DNA of 63,692 nt from Actinomycetes bacterium (GTDB lineage: Bacteria > Actinomycetota > JAHEXW01), in the NCBI GenBank assembly GCA_023251915.1, contig JAHEXW010000007.1:1-63692 (forward strand). Reading direction: 5' to 3'. The notes under the pieces are model-generated. The model worked only from the letters and a program-made list of their open reading frames with translations. It did not search any database and was not told the DNA's origin. The stretch's first letter is position 1, and each line of letters opens with the position of its first letter. Positions 43,903-51,975 of this stretch are shown piece by piece. A program made the position numbers and the translations under genes.

Positions 43903-44853
43903 CTAAGGACGGTAGCCGTCTCCGGTGGGCGAGTAAACTGGTCCCTCTTGGACGCAGCTGCCGGGATACGGGGCGTGGATCTGCATGCCGCCGCCGATAT
44001 ATATGCCCACGTGGCCATAGCCGTGGCTGTAGACTAGATCGCCAGGCTCAAGTTGCTCCCAGCTAACATTGGGGGTGTAATCACAAGTGCGGTTGAGCGA
44101 AACCCCGATTTGCTGGTAGCAATACCAAACCAACCCGGAACAGTCGAAGCCTTCGTCGGGAGACGTCCCGCCATAAACATAAGGCACGCCGATAAGTGCT
44201 TCCGCTATCGCGACTACTCCCGATGACGCCGGCGGTAATGTCCCGCCCCAAACCGAAGGCGTGTCATTGCTGTTGTCGTCGACTCGGCTGGCGGCAGCCT
44301 GGGCTGCGGCTTGCTGTTCAATCTCGGACAAACGGGCTTTCTTGGCCTCGACCTGGTTTTCGATCGTTGCCTTGTCGGCCGCCACCTGATCAACCAGAGC
44401 CGCCTGACGCGACCGGGCCGCCTCCAGATCCGCTTTGGTCTTTTCCATATCCCGTTCGCTGGTTGTTATCGTTTTGACCAAGCTGGCGTCGGAGTTGCCG
44501 ACCCGGTTCAACAGGCTGAAACGGTCCGCGAAATCATTGATCGTCTGGCTGCCAAAGATGACTTCCAGCACGTTGACGTCTCCATATTTGTATAACCCTT
44601 TGACCCGAACCTCGAAGCTGGCACGAGCCGCGCTCAGGTCGGTCTGAGTGCGCTGTATTTCAGCCGCTTTCTGATCGATGGCAGCCTGAGTCTGGTTCAG
44701 ATCGGCGTTCGCCTGGTCGTAACGCGTGATGACATCGTTCAGCTGAGCATTGACCGCGCTGACTTCCTGCTGCGCGGCGGTCTGGTCATCGGCGGGATCA
44801 GCCAGCGCCGGAGCGGTCTGCATTACCAGAACCGCGGCGATGGAAATTGTCAT
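43903..44853 (-). CDS. Secreted NlpC/P60 endopeptidase with coiled-coil domain
   Basis: Secreted peptidoglycan endopeptidase of the RipA/PcsB-like architecture. A signal sequence (cut after ALA) leads to a ~170-residue coiled coil, then an NlpC/P60 domain with Cys in DEGFDCSGLVWYCY, His in GYGHVGIYIGGG and the third residue His in MQIHAPYPG. Coordinates use the first standard start (ATG 44853), but this gives a signal peptide with no basic residues and has no ribosome site. Reading back in frame, ATT 44886 preceded by GGGGG would give a normal basic n-region (KNRNLFR). The gene lies 48 bases after a similar M23 protein gene. Confidence 0.88.
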   Translation of the reverse strand: MTISIAAVLVMQTAPALADPADDQTAAQQEVSAVNAQLNDVITRYDQANADLNQTQAAIDQKAAEIQRTQTDLSAARASFEVRVKGLYKYGDVNVLEVIFGSQTINDFADRFSLLNRVGNSDASLVKTITTSERDMEKTKADLEAARSRQAALVDQVAADKATIENQVEAKKARLSEIEQQAAAQAAASRVDDNSNDTPSVWGGTLPPASSGVVAIAEALIGVPYVYGGTSPDEGFDCSGLVWYCYQQIGVSLNRTCDYTPNVSWEQLEPGDLVYSHGYGHVGIYIGGGMQIHAPYPGSCVQEGPVYSPTGDGYRP

Positions 44854-44901
44854 TAAAATTATGCGAAATAGATTGCGATTCTTAATCGTTGCCCCCGTTT
44901 G

Positions 44902-45972
44902 TTAGAAGTAGCTGGCGTAGTCGCCGGCCGGAACGCCGTCGCCGTTGTCGATAAGCTCGAAATGCAGGTGGCCGAACCCTGACCCCGTAGTCGCGATATG
45001 ATCGCCGGCACCGACATACTGGCCCACGAAAGTCAAAGGATCGGAGTGGGCGTAGCAAGTCTCAAAACCCTCGCCTGACACAACCGTCCAGCCGCCCCGG
45101 CCATAGCCGATCTCGGTCACCGTACCGCTGTGGGCCGCATAGACCGGTACCCCGTCGCCGCACATTAGGTCGAACGCGTCGCCGCCCAACCAGACGCCGT
45201 GTCCGGCTGGCCCGTGGTCGCTGTATTCCCCCGCACCCAGCGGGCCGCTGCCCTCGCCCCAATAGCCGGCCAGGCCCGGAATAACGTCATAAAGTTTCGC
45301 GCCACCCCGATGGGTGCCGGGCTGGGCGCGCCGTTTGGCGGCCGCGGCCGCTTCGGCGGCGTCCATGTTGGCGATATCAGTCAGAATACTGGCCAGCACA
45401 TTGGTCTTGTCGGTCAGCTGAGCGTCGATGGCATCCTTTTGGGCCGCCAGGTCGTCCGTCAGCTTCTGCGCGTCTTTCTTCTGCGCCGCCAGTTCTTTGG
45501 CCCGGCCCTCGACCTCTTTCTTCTGGGCTTCTACTTGGGTAACAATACCGGCGTCGCGATCGCCGACGCGGGTCAGCAGATCAAGCTGCTGAACGAAATC
45601 GCCCAGGCTCTTGGAGTTAAAGATGACCTCCAGAGAAGATACGCTGCCGCGCTTATAGATGCCGATGGCGCGCTTGTCCAAAATGTTGGAGGCCTTAACC
45701 AGCTCGCCAACCTTTTGTTCTAGGGCCTGCTGGTTTTGATCGACGGAAGCGTTCAGCTCGTCCAGCTTGGCGGAGGCATCACTGTATTGTTGAACCTTCT
45801 CCGCTAGTTGGACGTTTAGGGTATTAATATCATTTTGTACGCCTTGCGCTGCCGCGTTGCTGGCGTCCCTGTCGGCCAGGGCCCCACTCGGCAAAGACAA
45901 GACCGTAAGAAGGGAAATGGCCACAACGGCCATCATTTTTAGCACTACTATTCGTCTATGTTGAATAATCAT
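44902..45972 (-). CDS. Secreted M23-type protein with coiled-coil domain
   Basis: EnvC-like architecture: signal peptide ending SGALA, a ~180-residue coiled coil, then an M23 (LytM) domain. YAHSDPLTFVGQYVGAGD and GFGHLHFELIDNG keep the usual second half, but at the first motif, where most members have H-x-G-x-D, this protein has GGDAFDL, so one zinc ligand His is replaced. It may be a variant peptidase or an activator without activity of its own. The coiled coil resembles that of the adjacent NlpC/P60 protein (both contain a KGLYKYGDVNVLEVIF-like or GIYKRGSVSSLEVIFN segment), indicating duplication with exchange of the end domain. Confidence 0.85.
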   Translation of the reverse strand: MIIQHRRIVVLKMMAVVAISLLTVLSLPSGALADRDASNAAAQGVQNDINTLNVQLAEKVQQYSDASAKLDELNASVDQNQQALEQKVGELVKASNILDKRAIGIYKRGSVSSLEVIFNSKSLGDFVQQLDLLTRVGDRDAGIVTQVEAQKKEVEGRAKELAAQKKDAQKLTDDLAAQKDAIDAQLTDKTNVLASILTDIANMDAAEAAAAAKRRAQPGTHRGGAKLYDVIPGLAGYWGEGSGPLGAGEYSDHGPAGHGVWLGGDAFDLMCGDGVPVYAAHSGTVTEIGYGRGGWTVVSGEGFETCYAHSDPLTFVGQYVGAGDHIATTGSGFGHLHFELIDNGDGVPAGDYASYF

Positions 45973-46076
45973 CAACCCCTGAAATAAGTTGACTCTCAGG
46001 GTTATAACGATAGCACAGAATCGTCGGGTGCCGCAACTTGGCGAGCGCTTAGCAAAGTTGATTACGGCAGCTCAGA

Positions 46077-47093
46077 CTAGTCTTCCCAGTACCGACTGAG
46101 GGCGGTGACGACCGCCGCGGCGCATGCCTCGGTCGCGCCCGGCCGCGCCATCATCTCCGCATCGCGCGGGTCTGATTCGACGGCCGGCTTAACGATCACC
46201 GCCGGCATGCGTGTCGCTTGCAGGATGGCCAGGTTCTTGCCCTCGACGCCGTTGTCGAACAAGCGGAGGGCGGCGGATATCTCGTTTTGAATCAGGCTGG
46301 CGAGGGTCTTTGACCTTGCGGAAAAGAATTCGCCGTTGTCAAAGAACTCACAGACCGAGCCTCTTACGCCGGGTTCTTCCGAAACGGCGGTCTCGAATCG
46401 CAGCAGGACGTCGGCTTCCGCCTCGTTGGCCAGGGCGGCTAGCTCCCGCTCGTCTGAGCCGGGCGAAGTTTCGGGCAATTGCAGGGCCTTGGCGCCTTCG
46501 GCTGCTAGAAGGGTGACTAGATTAGCCGCGATGCCGCTGGAAAAGTCGTCCGCCGCGTGGTCGACGGCGATCCGTCGCTCCAGCAACGCGCCGGCCGGCT
46601 GCATTACGGCGCGGTCCCAAACTCCGGTGATACCGCCCGAGCTGACCCGCATCTTAAAGTTGTCCAGGGCCTGTACGGTCGTCTCACCGACGATACCATC
46701 GGCGTCCAAGCCAACGTTGCGTTGAAAATCGCGCACCGCGTTGTTCGTCTGCTCTCCTAAGACTCCGCTCACCCGGCCGGCGTTGAAGCCGACGTTGTTT
46801 AGGGTCGCCTGGAGTTCACGAACGTCGTCGCCGCGCAGAGGCGGTTCCATAAGATAGAGTTGGCGGTCGCCTAACTTATAACTGGCGTCGACCATCTCTC
46901 GCCACGTGTCCGGCCCGACGATGCCGTCCGGTTCCCGTTCTCGTTTCTCTTGGAACAGCCGGACCGCGCGTTCGGTTTCCGGCCCAAAGGCGCCGTCCAC
47001 TCCGGTCAAGCCGAGTTCATATCCCAGCCGCAGCAGGCGCGTCTGGACGTCTACGACTCCGCGTCCCTGCGAACCGATTTTCAACCAGATCAA
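46077..47093 (-). CDS. CwlM-like protein with two peptidoglycan-binding domains and degenerate amidase domain
   Basis: A 338-residue protein with no signal peptide. Two PG_binding_1 repeats (GSQGRGVVDVQTRLLRLGYE... and GDDVRELQATLNNVGF...) are followed by an Amidase_3-like domain in which the zinc ligands appear lost: VDHAADD replaces the DPGHGG site, LRFETA the S-x-H-x-N-A site, and VKPAVESDPRD the Glu site. The linker between repeats (ASYKLGDRQLY) and overall order match mycobacterial CwlM, a non-catalytic cytoplasmic regulator of MurA. The nearby trxA/trxB genes recall the trxB-trxC-cwlM order of Mycobacterium. A regulator of peptidoglycan precursor synthesis is the likely role. Confidence 0.8.
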   Translation of the reverse strand: MIWLKIGSQGRGVVDVQTRLLRLGYELGLTGVDGAFGPETERAVRLFQEKREREPDGIVGPDTWREMVDASYKLGDRQLYLMEPPLRGDDVRELQATLNNVGFNAGRVSGVLGEQTNNAVRDFQRNVGLDADGIVGETTVQALDNFKMRVSSGGITGVWDRAVMQPAGALLERRIAVDHAADDFSSGIAANLVTLLAAEGAKALQLPETSPGSDERELAALANEAEADVLLRFETAVSEEPGVRGSVCEFFDNGEFFSARSKTLASLIQNEISAALRLFDNGVEGKNLAILQATRMPAVIVKPAVESDPRDAEMMARPGATEACAAAVVTALSRYWED

Positions 47094-47164
47094 CTTAGTT
47101 AAACACCTTCTTTGTTGAATTGATAGACCTGTGGGACTTGAAAGATCTGCGGGACCTTAATACT

Positions 47165-47926
47165 TCAGGTCTCTCGGGTCTTCCAGGTCCTTCCCGTCCC
47201 TAAGATAGTTGGCAACTCCAACCCATATTCTAGCAGTCGCGGTTCGTCGGTTAAAATCGCTGCCGGCGGTCCGATGGCGACGAGTTCCGATTGGTAGATG
47301 ACGGCGACGCGGTCGGCCAGAACGTATGCCGCATTCATGTCATGCGTTGAGATCACCTTGGTCTGGGGCAGTTCCCCCAGGATGCTGAGCAGGTGCCGTT
47401 TGGCGCGCGGGTCCAGATTGGCGGTCGGTTCATCCATAACTAGTACCTTGGGGTTCATGGCCAGAACCGAAGCCATGCTAACCAGTTTCTTTTCGCCAAA
47501 ACTAAGGTGATGACTAAGGCGTTCCTGGAAACCGGCCAGGCCGACCAGGCCCAACGCGTCCTCAACCGAGTGACGAATCTCGTGCACGTCCAGACCCATA
47601 TTGAGCGGTCCGAAGGCGACGTCGTCGAAGACGGTAGGCATAAATAATTGGTCGTCCGGGTCTTGAAAAACGACTCCGACCAGGCGACGGATCTCGGGCA
47701 GATTATGGTCAGTGACCGCCGTGCCGCCAATCTTCAGGCTGCCGTTGGCGCGGTTAAGTCCGTTTAAGGACATCAATAGGGTCGACTTGCCGGCGCCGTT
47801 CGGACCGACGATCACAAGCGTCTCGCCAGGCGCGACAGACAAGTTGATATCGCGTAGAGCGACCCGGCCGTCGGGATAGGTGAAGCTGACATCGATGAGC
47901 TCAATAGCCGGCGCGACAGGGCTCAT
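47165..47926 (-). CDS. nikO: Energy-coupling ATPase of nickel transporter
   Basis: ABC ATPase of an ECF transporter. Walker A GPNGAGKSTLLMSL, Q-loop VFQDPDDQLF (the DPDDQ form typical of ECF ATPases), signature LSFGEKKLVSMASVL, which departs from LSGGQ, Walker B VLVMDEPTANLD and the switch His ISTHDMN are present. ATG 47926 overlaps the nikQ stop as ATGA and is preferred to the ATG at 47941. It powers uptake through NikQ and NikM. Confidence 0.9.
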   Translation of the reverse strand: MSPVAPAIELIDVSFTYPDGRVALRDINLSVAPGETLVIVGPNGAGKSTLLMSLNGLNRANGSLKIGGTAVTDHNLPEIRRLVGVVFQDPDDQLFMPTVFDDVAFGPLNMGLDVHEIRHSVEDALGLVGLAGFQERLSHHLSFGEKKLVSMASVLAMNPKVLVMDEPTANLDPRAKRHLLSILGELPQTKVISTHDMNAAYVLADRVAVIYQSELVAIGPPAAILTDEPRLLEYGLELPTILGTGRTWKTRET

Positions 47927-48636
47927 CTTATGGCCTGCCATCCGATTGCCGCCAAAGCCGTCGTGAAATATGCGGCAAACGCGGCGTCGGCCCGGGTTAA
48001 CGTGAACCGGCGCGTCGTGTGGGCGTGCCCGTGATAGCCGCGAGCCAGCATCGCCTGATAGATGCGTTCGCCTCTTTCAAAAGTGTTTATAAACAGCGAT
48101 CCCAGAATGTTGCCGGCGGCGCGAAGTTGGATCAGCCCGCGCCGGCCATAACTCCGCGCGACCCGGGCCCGCTCTAACTTCGCTACCTGGTCGATCAGGG
48201 TGAAGATATAGCGGTACATAAAAGAGAGGATCGTCGTCAGCAGCTTTGGTACGCCCAGACTCTCCAGAGCTTTTAATAAGGTGGGAAAGTCGGTCGTCCC
48301 GGAAAGGACGATCAACGCCAATACGGACAGCCACGATTTTGCCAGGATGTTAAAGAACACGGAAAACGGGCGGAAGAACAGATTGAATAGCCCTATCATC
48401 AGCGCGAACGGAACTATTATCAACGACCGCTTTAAGACAAACGAGAGAGGCATCTCCGACAGGAAGATTACCGAGAAGATTAAGACGACGTAGAGAAAGA
48501 AAGCAGCGTAACGATCAGGCGGCGTCAGAACGACCGCTAGGACGAACGCCAAGATACACAGTGTCTTGACGCGCGGGTCTAGGCGGTTTATCGGGGAATC
48601 AAGATGACTGAAGCGATCGATGCTAGGGCTGTTCAC
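47923..48636 (-). CDS. nikQ: Transmembrane subunit NikQ/CbiQ of ECF transporter
   Basis: A 237-residue membrane protein with about five helices and the coupling motifs ARVARSYGRRG and ARGYHGHA, which contact the ATPase. CbiQ family. GTG start overlaps nikM by 14 bases. Nickel rather than cobalt is inferred from the adjacent nikR and cooC. Confidence 0.9.
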   Translation of the reverse strand: MNSPSIDRFSHLDSPINRLDPRVKTLCILAFVLAVVLTPPDRYAAFFLYVVLIFSVIFLSEMPLSFVLKRSLIIVPFALMIGLFNLFFRPFSVFFNILAKSWLSVLALIVLSGTTDFPTLLKALESLGVPKLLTTILSFMYRYIFTLIDQVAKLERARVARSYGRRGLIQLRAAGNILGSLFINTFERGERIYQAMLARGYHGHAHTTRRFTLTRADAAFAAYFTTALAAIGWQAIR

Positions 48637-49258
48637 CGTACACCAAATCCCTTCTCACCTTTAATACGAATCCGACGATCCCTGCTACAATCAGGCCTTC
48701 GATTGCGCCGACGAACAGGTTTGTGATACCAAGAACCGGCAGCACCAACGTGGCCGGAGTCGCGCCGGACACGATCATCTCACCGGCGACCAGCGCGGTA
48801 GACAATAATATCGCCAGCCATGACGCGACAAAGGAACCGGTTATGACGCCCCGGTCGCCGCTGACCAAGGCGCGCCAACCGCGGTATATATAGTACCCGG
48901 CGAATGTGCCGACGATGCCGATGTTGAAGACGTTCGCGCCCAAGGCCAGTAAACCGCCATCTTGCAACAGTAGCGCTTGAACCGTTAGCACGGCTGTCAT
49001 GACGATGACAGCTTCCCACGGGCCGAGCAGTACCGCTGCCAAAACAGCTCCCACCAAGTGCACCGGCGGCCCTCCCGGAGTCGGCACGTTCATCAGCTGA
49101 GCGGCAAAGATGAACGCCGCCATGACGCCCATCATTGGTATCTGGCGTTGATCTACCTTCTTGGAGACCTTCCGGATAGCCACGCCGACCACGCCCGCCG
49201 TCACTACATCCAACGTCGCCCAAATCTTGGTGTCCAATACTCCGTCGGGCAGATGCAT
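48623..49258 (-). CDS. nikM: Substrate-binding subunit NikM/CbiM
   Basis: A 211-residue membrane protein that starts MHLPDGVL. In the family Met1, His2 and a later His bind the metal, and the exact N-terminus is essential, so ATG 49258 is secure. PTPGGPPVHLVGAVLAAVLLGPW and ALGANVFNIGIVG are typical. No CbiN/NikN gene is beside it. The gene lies 5 bases after nikR, so repression by nickel-NikR would control uptake. Confidence 0.92.
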   Translation of the reverse strand: MHLPDGVLDTKIWATLDVVTAGVVGVAIRKVSKKVDQRQIPMMGVMAAFIFAAQLMNVPTPGGPPVHLVGAVLAAVLLGPWEAVIVMTAVLTVQALLLQDGGLLALGANVFNIGIVGTFAGYYIYRGWRALVSGDRGVITGSFVASWLAILLSTALVAGEMIVSGATPATLVLPVLGITNLFVGAIEGLIVAGIVGFVLKVRRDLVYGEQP

Positions 49259-49263
49259 ATTAA

Positions 49264-49683
49264 TTACACCAGCTCTTTGCCGGTCGTCGTCATTGTCAGC
49301 CGGCCATGCTTTACGCCTTTTGTTCCGATCAACCGGTCGGCCGCGGCCTTAATGTCCGCGCTCTGGCCCTTGACGATCAGGACCTCCAGACAATTGTGGG
49401 CGTCCAAGTGAACATGGACAGTGGAGACGATGGCTTCGTGCAGGCTGTGCTGCAGGTCGGTCAGGTTGTCTTGCAGGTCATGGACGTGATGATCATAAAC
49501 CAACGTAATCGTCCCGACCGTTTCAGCGCCGCCGCCGGCCCATTCCTCTTCGACCAACAGGTTGCGCACAAGGTCGCGAATCGCTTCCGACCTGTTCTCA
49601 TAACCTTTAGAGTCGATGACATTATCAAATTTGGCGAGCAGATCTTCGTCCATCGCCACGCCGAACCGCACTGTCTTGGCCAC
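49264..49683 (-). CDS. nikR: Nickel-responsive repressor NikR
   Basis: A 139-residue ribbon-helix-helix protein with ACT-like domain. The N-terminus ([30 protein letters not shown]) binds DNA. Metal ligands His79, His90, His92 and Cys98 have the same spacing as His76, His87, His89 and Cys95 of E. coli NikR. GTG 49683 follows GGAGG at 7 bases. An inverted repeat 14 bases upstream fits its operator, so it probably controls itself and nikMQO. Confidence 0.95.
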   Translation of the reverse strand: MAKTVRFGVAMDEDLLAKFDNVIDSKGYENRSEAIRDLVRNLLVEEEWAGGGAETVGTITLVYDHHVHDLQDNLTDLQHSLHEAIVSTVHVHLDAHNCLEVLIVKGQSADIKAAADRLIGTKGVKHGRLTMTTTGKELV

Positions 49684-49697
49684 GCGAATACCTCCAT

Positions 49698-49727
49698 CGT
49701 GCTACCGAATGGCATTATCGTAGCACG
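49698..49727. promoter_or_regulatory. NikR operator
   Basis: Perfect inverted repeat CGTGCTAC-N14-GTAGCACG directly before nikR. It resembles the GTGTTAC-N13/14-GTAACAC type described for Desulfovibrio-like NikR sites and covers the -10 box of the nikR promoter. Confidence 0.8.
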
Positions 49728-49745
49728 CCAGAAACCAGCTAACAA
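49717..49745 (-). promoter_or_regulatory. Candidate nikR-nikMQO promoter
   Basis: Minus strand TTGTTA (49740-49745), 17 bases, TACGAT (49717-49722). The -10 box lies inside the NikR operator. Confidence 0.6.
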
Positions 49746-49749
49746 GAGG

Positions 49750-49777
49750 CACTTCAACGCTACGTAGCGGTGAAGTG
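49750..49777. repeat. 28-base near-perfect palindrome
   Basis: CACTTCA, A, CGCTACGTAGCG, G, TGAAGTG: one mismatched pair only. It lies between cooC and the nikR promoter and may end the cooC transcript. Confidence 0.65.
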
Positions 49778-49865
49778 TTGGCTGGTTGAATGCTTGTGCC
49801 GTTGCGCGTTAACACGCTAGCGGACGGAGGTGGCGCTTTAGTGCGTTAAAGCAGTAAAGCGTTTG

Positions 49866-49889
49866 CTGTAGTGCTGTAAAGCACTACAG
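49866..49889. terminator. Perfect 10-base-stem hairpin downstream of cooC
   Basis: CTGTAGTGCT, loop GTAA, AGCACTACAG, starting 9 bases after the cooC stop. It resembles the hairpin at 32477-32502. No clear T-run follows. Confidence 0.55.
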
Positions 49890-49897
49890 TGTTTGCG

Positions 49898-50668
49898 TTA
49901 GACGTTGAGGGCGGCGGCGAGTTTTTTGATCGATTCGAGGGTGGCTGGGGAGGCGGCGGTGAAGGCCGACGTGCCATCCAGGTCGCTGCGGCGCAGGCCC
50001 GGGTCGTAACCGATAAAGCCGATCAACCGGTCAGCCGGGACGCCAGCGCGCACGGCGGCTTCTTCTTCCGGGGTGCCGACCTTGTTGCCGACAAAAACTA
50101 TTTTCTTAATCCCGAGGTCGGTGGCCAGCTTGTCGATGCGCCCGGCCAGCTGCAGGCTCTTCTGCCCCGGCTCGACCACAACCAACAGCGCGTCCATGCC
50201 GCCTGTCGTTCCGCGGCCGAGATGCTCGAGGCCGGCTTCCATATCCAGGATAACGGTCTCGTCGCGTTCAACGATCAGGTGATGCATCAGGTTTTTGAGG
50301 AGGGTGTTTTCGGGACAGGCGCAACCGGCGCCGCCGGCCTTTATCGTACCGACCAACAGTAGCCGCACACCGTTGTGCTCACCCCAAAACTTCTCGGGGA
50401 TATCGTCGACCTTGGGGTTGTATCGGAAAAGTCCGGTGGGAACGCTGGGGTTGGTCGCGGTGCGCTCGCTGATCAGTTCCTGTTGCTCGGCAATTGGCAC
50501 GATACGGTCCAAGACTGCTGGCGGGAAGCCGAGACCAAGTCCCAAATTCTGGGCTGGGTCGGCGTCGACCGCGAGAACCGTCTTTCCCTGCTGCGCCAGG
50601 TAAGCCGCTAGTAGCGATGACAGGGTCGTCTTGCCGACCCCGCCTTTGCCGGAAACTCCGATCTTCAT
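49898..50668 (-). CDS. cooC: CO dehydrogenase nickel-insertion ATPase CooC
   Basis: A 256-residue MinD/CooC-type ATPase. The deviant Walker A GKGGVGKTT (7-15), DADPAQNLGLGLG, and the nickel-binding C116-A-C118 motif in GAGCACPEN are diagnostic of CooC, which loads nickel into CO dehydrogenase. The later DMEAGLEHLGRGT matches Walker B. No CODH genes are in the window, so the enzyme must be elsewhere. Proximity to the nickel importer and NikR fits a nickel-handling cluster. Confidence 0.9.
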   Translation of the reverse strand: MKIGVSGKGGVGKTTLSSLLAAYLAQQGKTVLAVDADPAQNLGLGLGFPPAVLDRIVPIAEQQELISERTATNPSVPTGLFRYNPKVDDIPEKFWGEHNGVRLLLVGTIKAGGAGCACPENTLLKNLMHHLIVERDETVILDMEAGLEHLGRGTTGGMDALLVVVEPGQKSLQLAGRIDKLATDLGIKKIVFVGNKVGTPEEEAAVRAGVPADRLIGFIGYDPGLRRSDLDGTSAFTAASPATLESIKKLAAALNV

Positions 50669-50682
50669 AATCTAAGTGACGC

Positions 50683-51006
50683 TTACAGCCACTCAGCTAG
50701 TTCGGTGACGAGTTTCTTCTTCGGCATAGCGCCGACGATCTTCTTCTTCTGTTCGCCGCCCTGGAAAACTATCATGGTTGGAATGCCCATAATGCCAAAG
50801 CCCGGCGGGGTCTTCTGGTTTTCGTCAACGTTGAGTTTGGCTATCTTGATCTTGTCGCCGTACTCGTCGGCCAGTTCCTCGAGGATCGGCCCGATCATGC
50901 GGCACGGTCCGCACCACTCGGCCCAGAAATCTACCAGGACCGGCTTGTCGCTCTCGAGAACCTCGGCTTGAAAGGAATCGTCGGTTACGTGGATGATGTC
51001 GGCCAT
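50683..51006 (-). CDS. trxA: Thioredoxin
   Basis: A 107-residue thioredoxin with active site WCGPCR, cis-Pro in GIMGIPTMIVF and normal length. It lies 13 bases after trxB and 14 before cooC, so all three may be one message. It is reduced by the flavin reductase encoded upstream and serves general disulfide reduction in the cytoplasm. Confidence 0.96.
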   Translation of the reverse strand: MADIIHVTDDSFQAEVLESDKPVLVDFWAEWCGPCRMIGPILEELADEYGDKIKIAKLNVDENQKTPPGFGIMGIPTMIVFQGGEQKKKIVGAMPKKKLVTELAEWL

Positions 51007-51019
51007 TCTTATCTCCTCC

Positions 51020-51955
51020 TTAGAGCGTTTCGATATATTTTTCAGCTAGGACCGCGGCGCGCGCGCCTTCTGCGGCGGCCCATATTATCTGCTTCAGGCT
51101 GTTCGCGCGACAATTGCCGGCGGCGTATATCCCCGGCACCGACGTCTGCAGGTCGTCACAGGCGGTGACAAATCCATTCTTGTCCCGCTCGACAACGTCC
51201 GCCAGGAATCCGGTTTCGGGGCTGGTGCCGACGAAAATGAAGATGCCGTCGGTCGACACAGTCTCCGTGGCCCCGGTCTGCGTGTCGCGCAAGACCGCTT
51301 CCCTAACCAGCATATCACCGCGAACCTCGTCCAGGACACTATTCCAACGCCACTTGATTTTGTCGTTGGCTTGCGCCCGCTTGACCAGCACGTCGTCGGC
51401 TCGTAATTTGTCGCGGCGATGCACAATGGTCACGGAGGAACAGAACTTGGTCAGAAAAATGGCCTCTTCCACGGCCGCGTTCCCGCCTCCGATGACCAAC
51501 ACTTTCTTATCCCGAAACAGAGGCCCGTCGCACGTCGCGCAATAGGAAACGCCGCGCCCGGTGAATTCTTTCTCGCCCTTAGCGCCCAAGACCGCCGGGC
51601 TGGTACCGCTAGCGATAATGACGGTTCGCGCTCGCACTTCTTCACCGTCGTCTAAGACTACCGTTTTGGCCTTGTCACTCAGCTTTATGGTCGTCACGGG
51701 TGAGAAGTTCTTGACCGTGGCGCCAAACCGCGTGGCTTGGGCATGGAAACGGTCCATAAGCTCTTCCGTCTTGATGCCTTTGGGGAAGCCGGGATAGTTC
51801 TCGATTTCGTCGGTGATGGAGTAGGGTCCGCCTTTCAGACCCTTCTCTAAGATAATCGTCTTCAGTCCGCCCCGGCTGGCATAGAGACCGGCGGCCATTC
51901 CGGCCGGCCCGCCGCCGATGATGACGACGTCATAGTCTTTGTTCGGCACGCGCAT
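51020..51955 (-). CDS. trxB: Thioredoxin reductase
   Basis: A 311-residue low-molecular-weight flavin reductase. FAD fold VVIIGGGPAGMAAGLYASRGG, redox pair CATC in SYCATCDGPLF, NADPH fold VLVIGGGNAAVEEAIFLT and the C-terminal GIYAAGNCR motif are present. The usual GD at the last motif is GN here, which is a departure from most TrxB (AAGDC or AAGDV). It reduces TrxA. NADPH use is assumed; ferredoxin-linked variants exist in clostridia. Confidence 0.92.
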   Translation of the reverse strand: MRVPNKDYDVVIIGGGPAGMAAGLYASRGGLKTIILEKGLKGGPYSITDEIENYPGFPKGIKTEELMDRFHAQATRFGATVKNFSPVTTIKLSDKAKTVVLDDGEEVRARTVIIASGTSPAVLGAKGEKEFTGRGVSYCATCDGPLFRDKKVLVIGGGNAAVEEAIFLTKFCSSVTIVHRRDKLRADDVLVKRAQANDKIKWRWNSVLDEVRGDMLVREAVLRDTQTGATETVSTDGIFIFVGTSPETGFLADVVERDKNGFVTACDDLQTSVPGIYAAGNCRANSLKQIIWAAAEGARAAVLAEKYIETL

Positions 51956-51975
51956 CAGACTCCGTTCAATAGCGT

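Noticed and set aside
49684-49897. Cobalamin or nickel-cobalt riboswitch before the transporter
   Set aside because: No conserved riboswitch core is visible, and the NikR operator already explains control.
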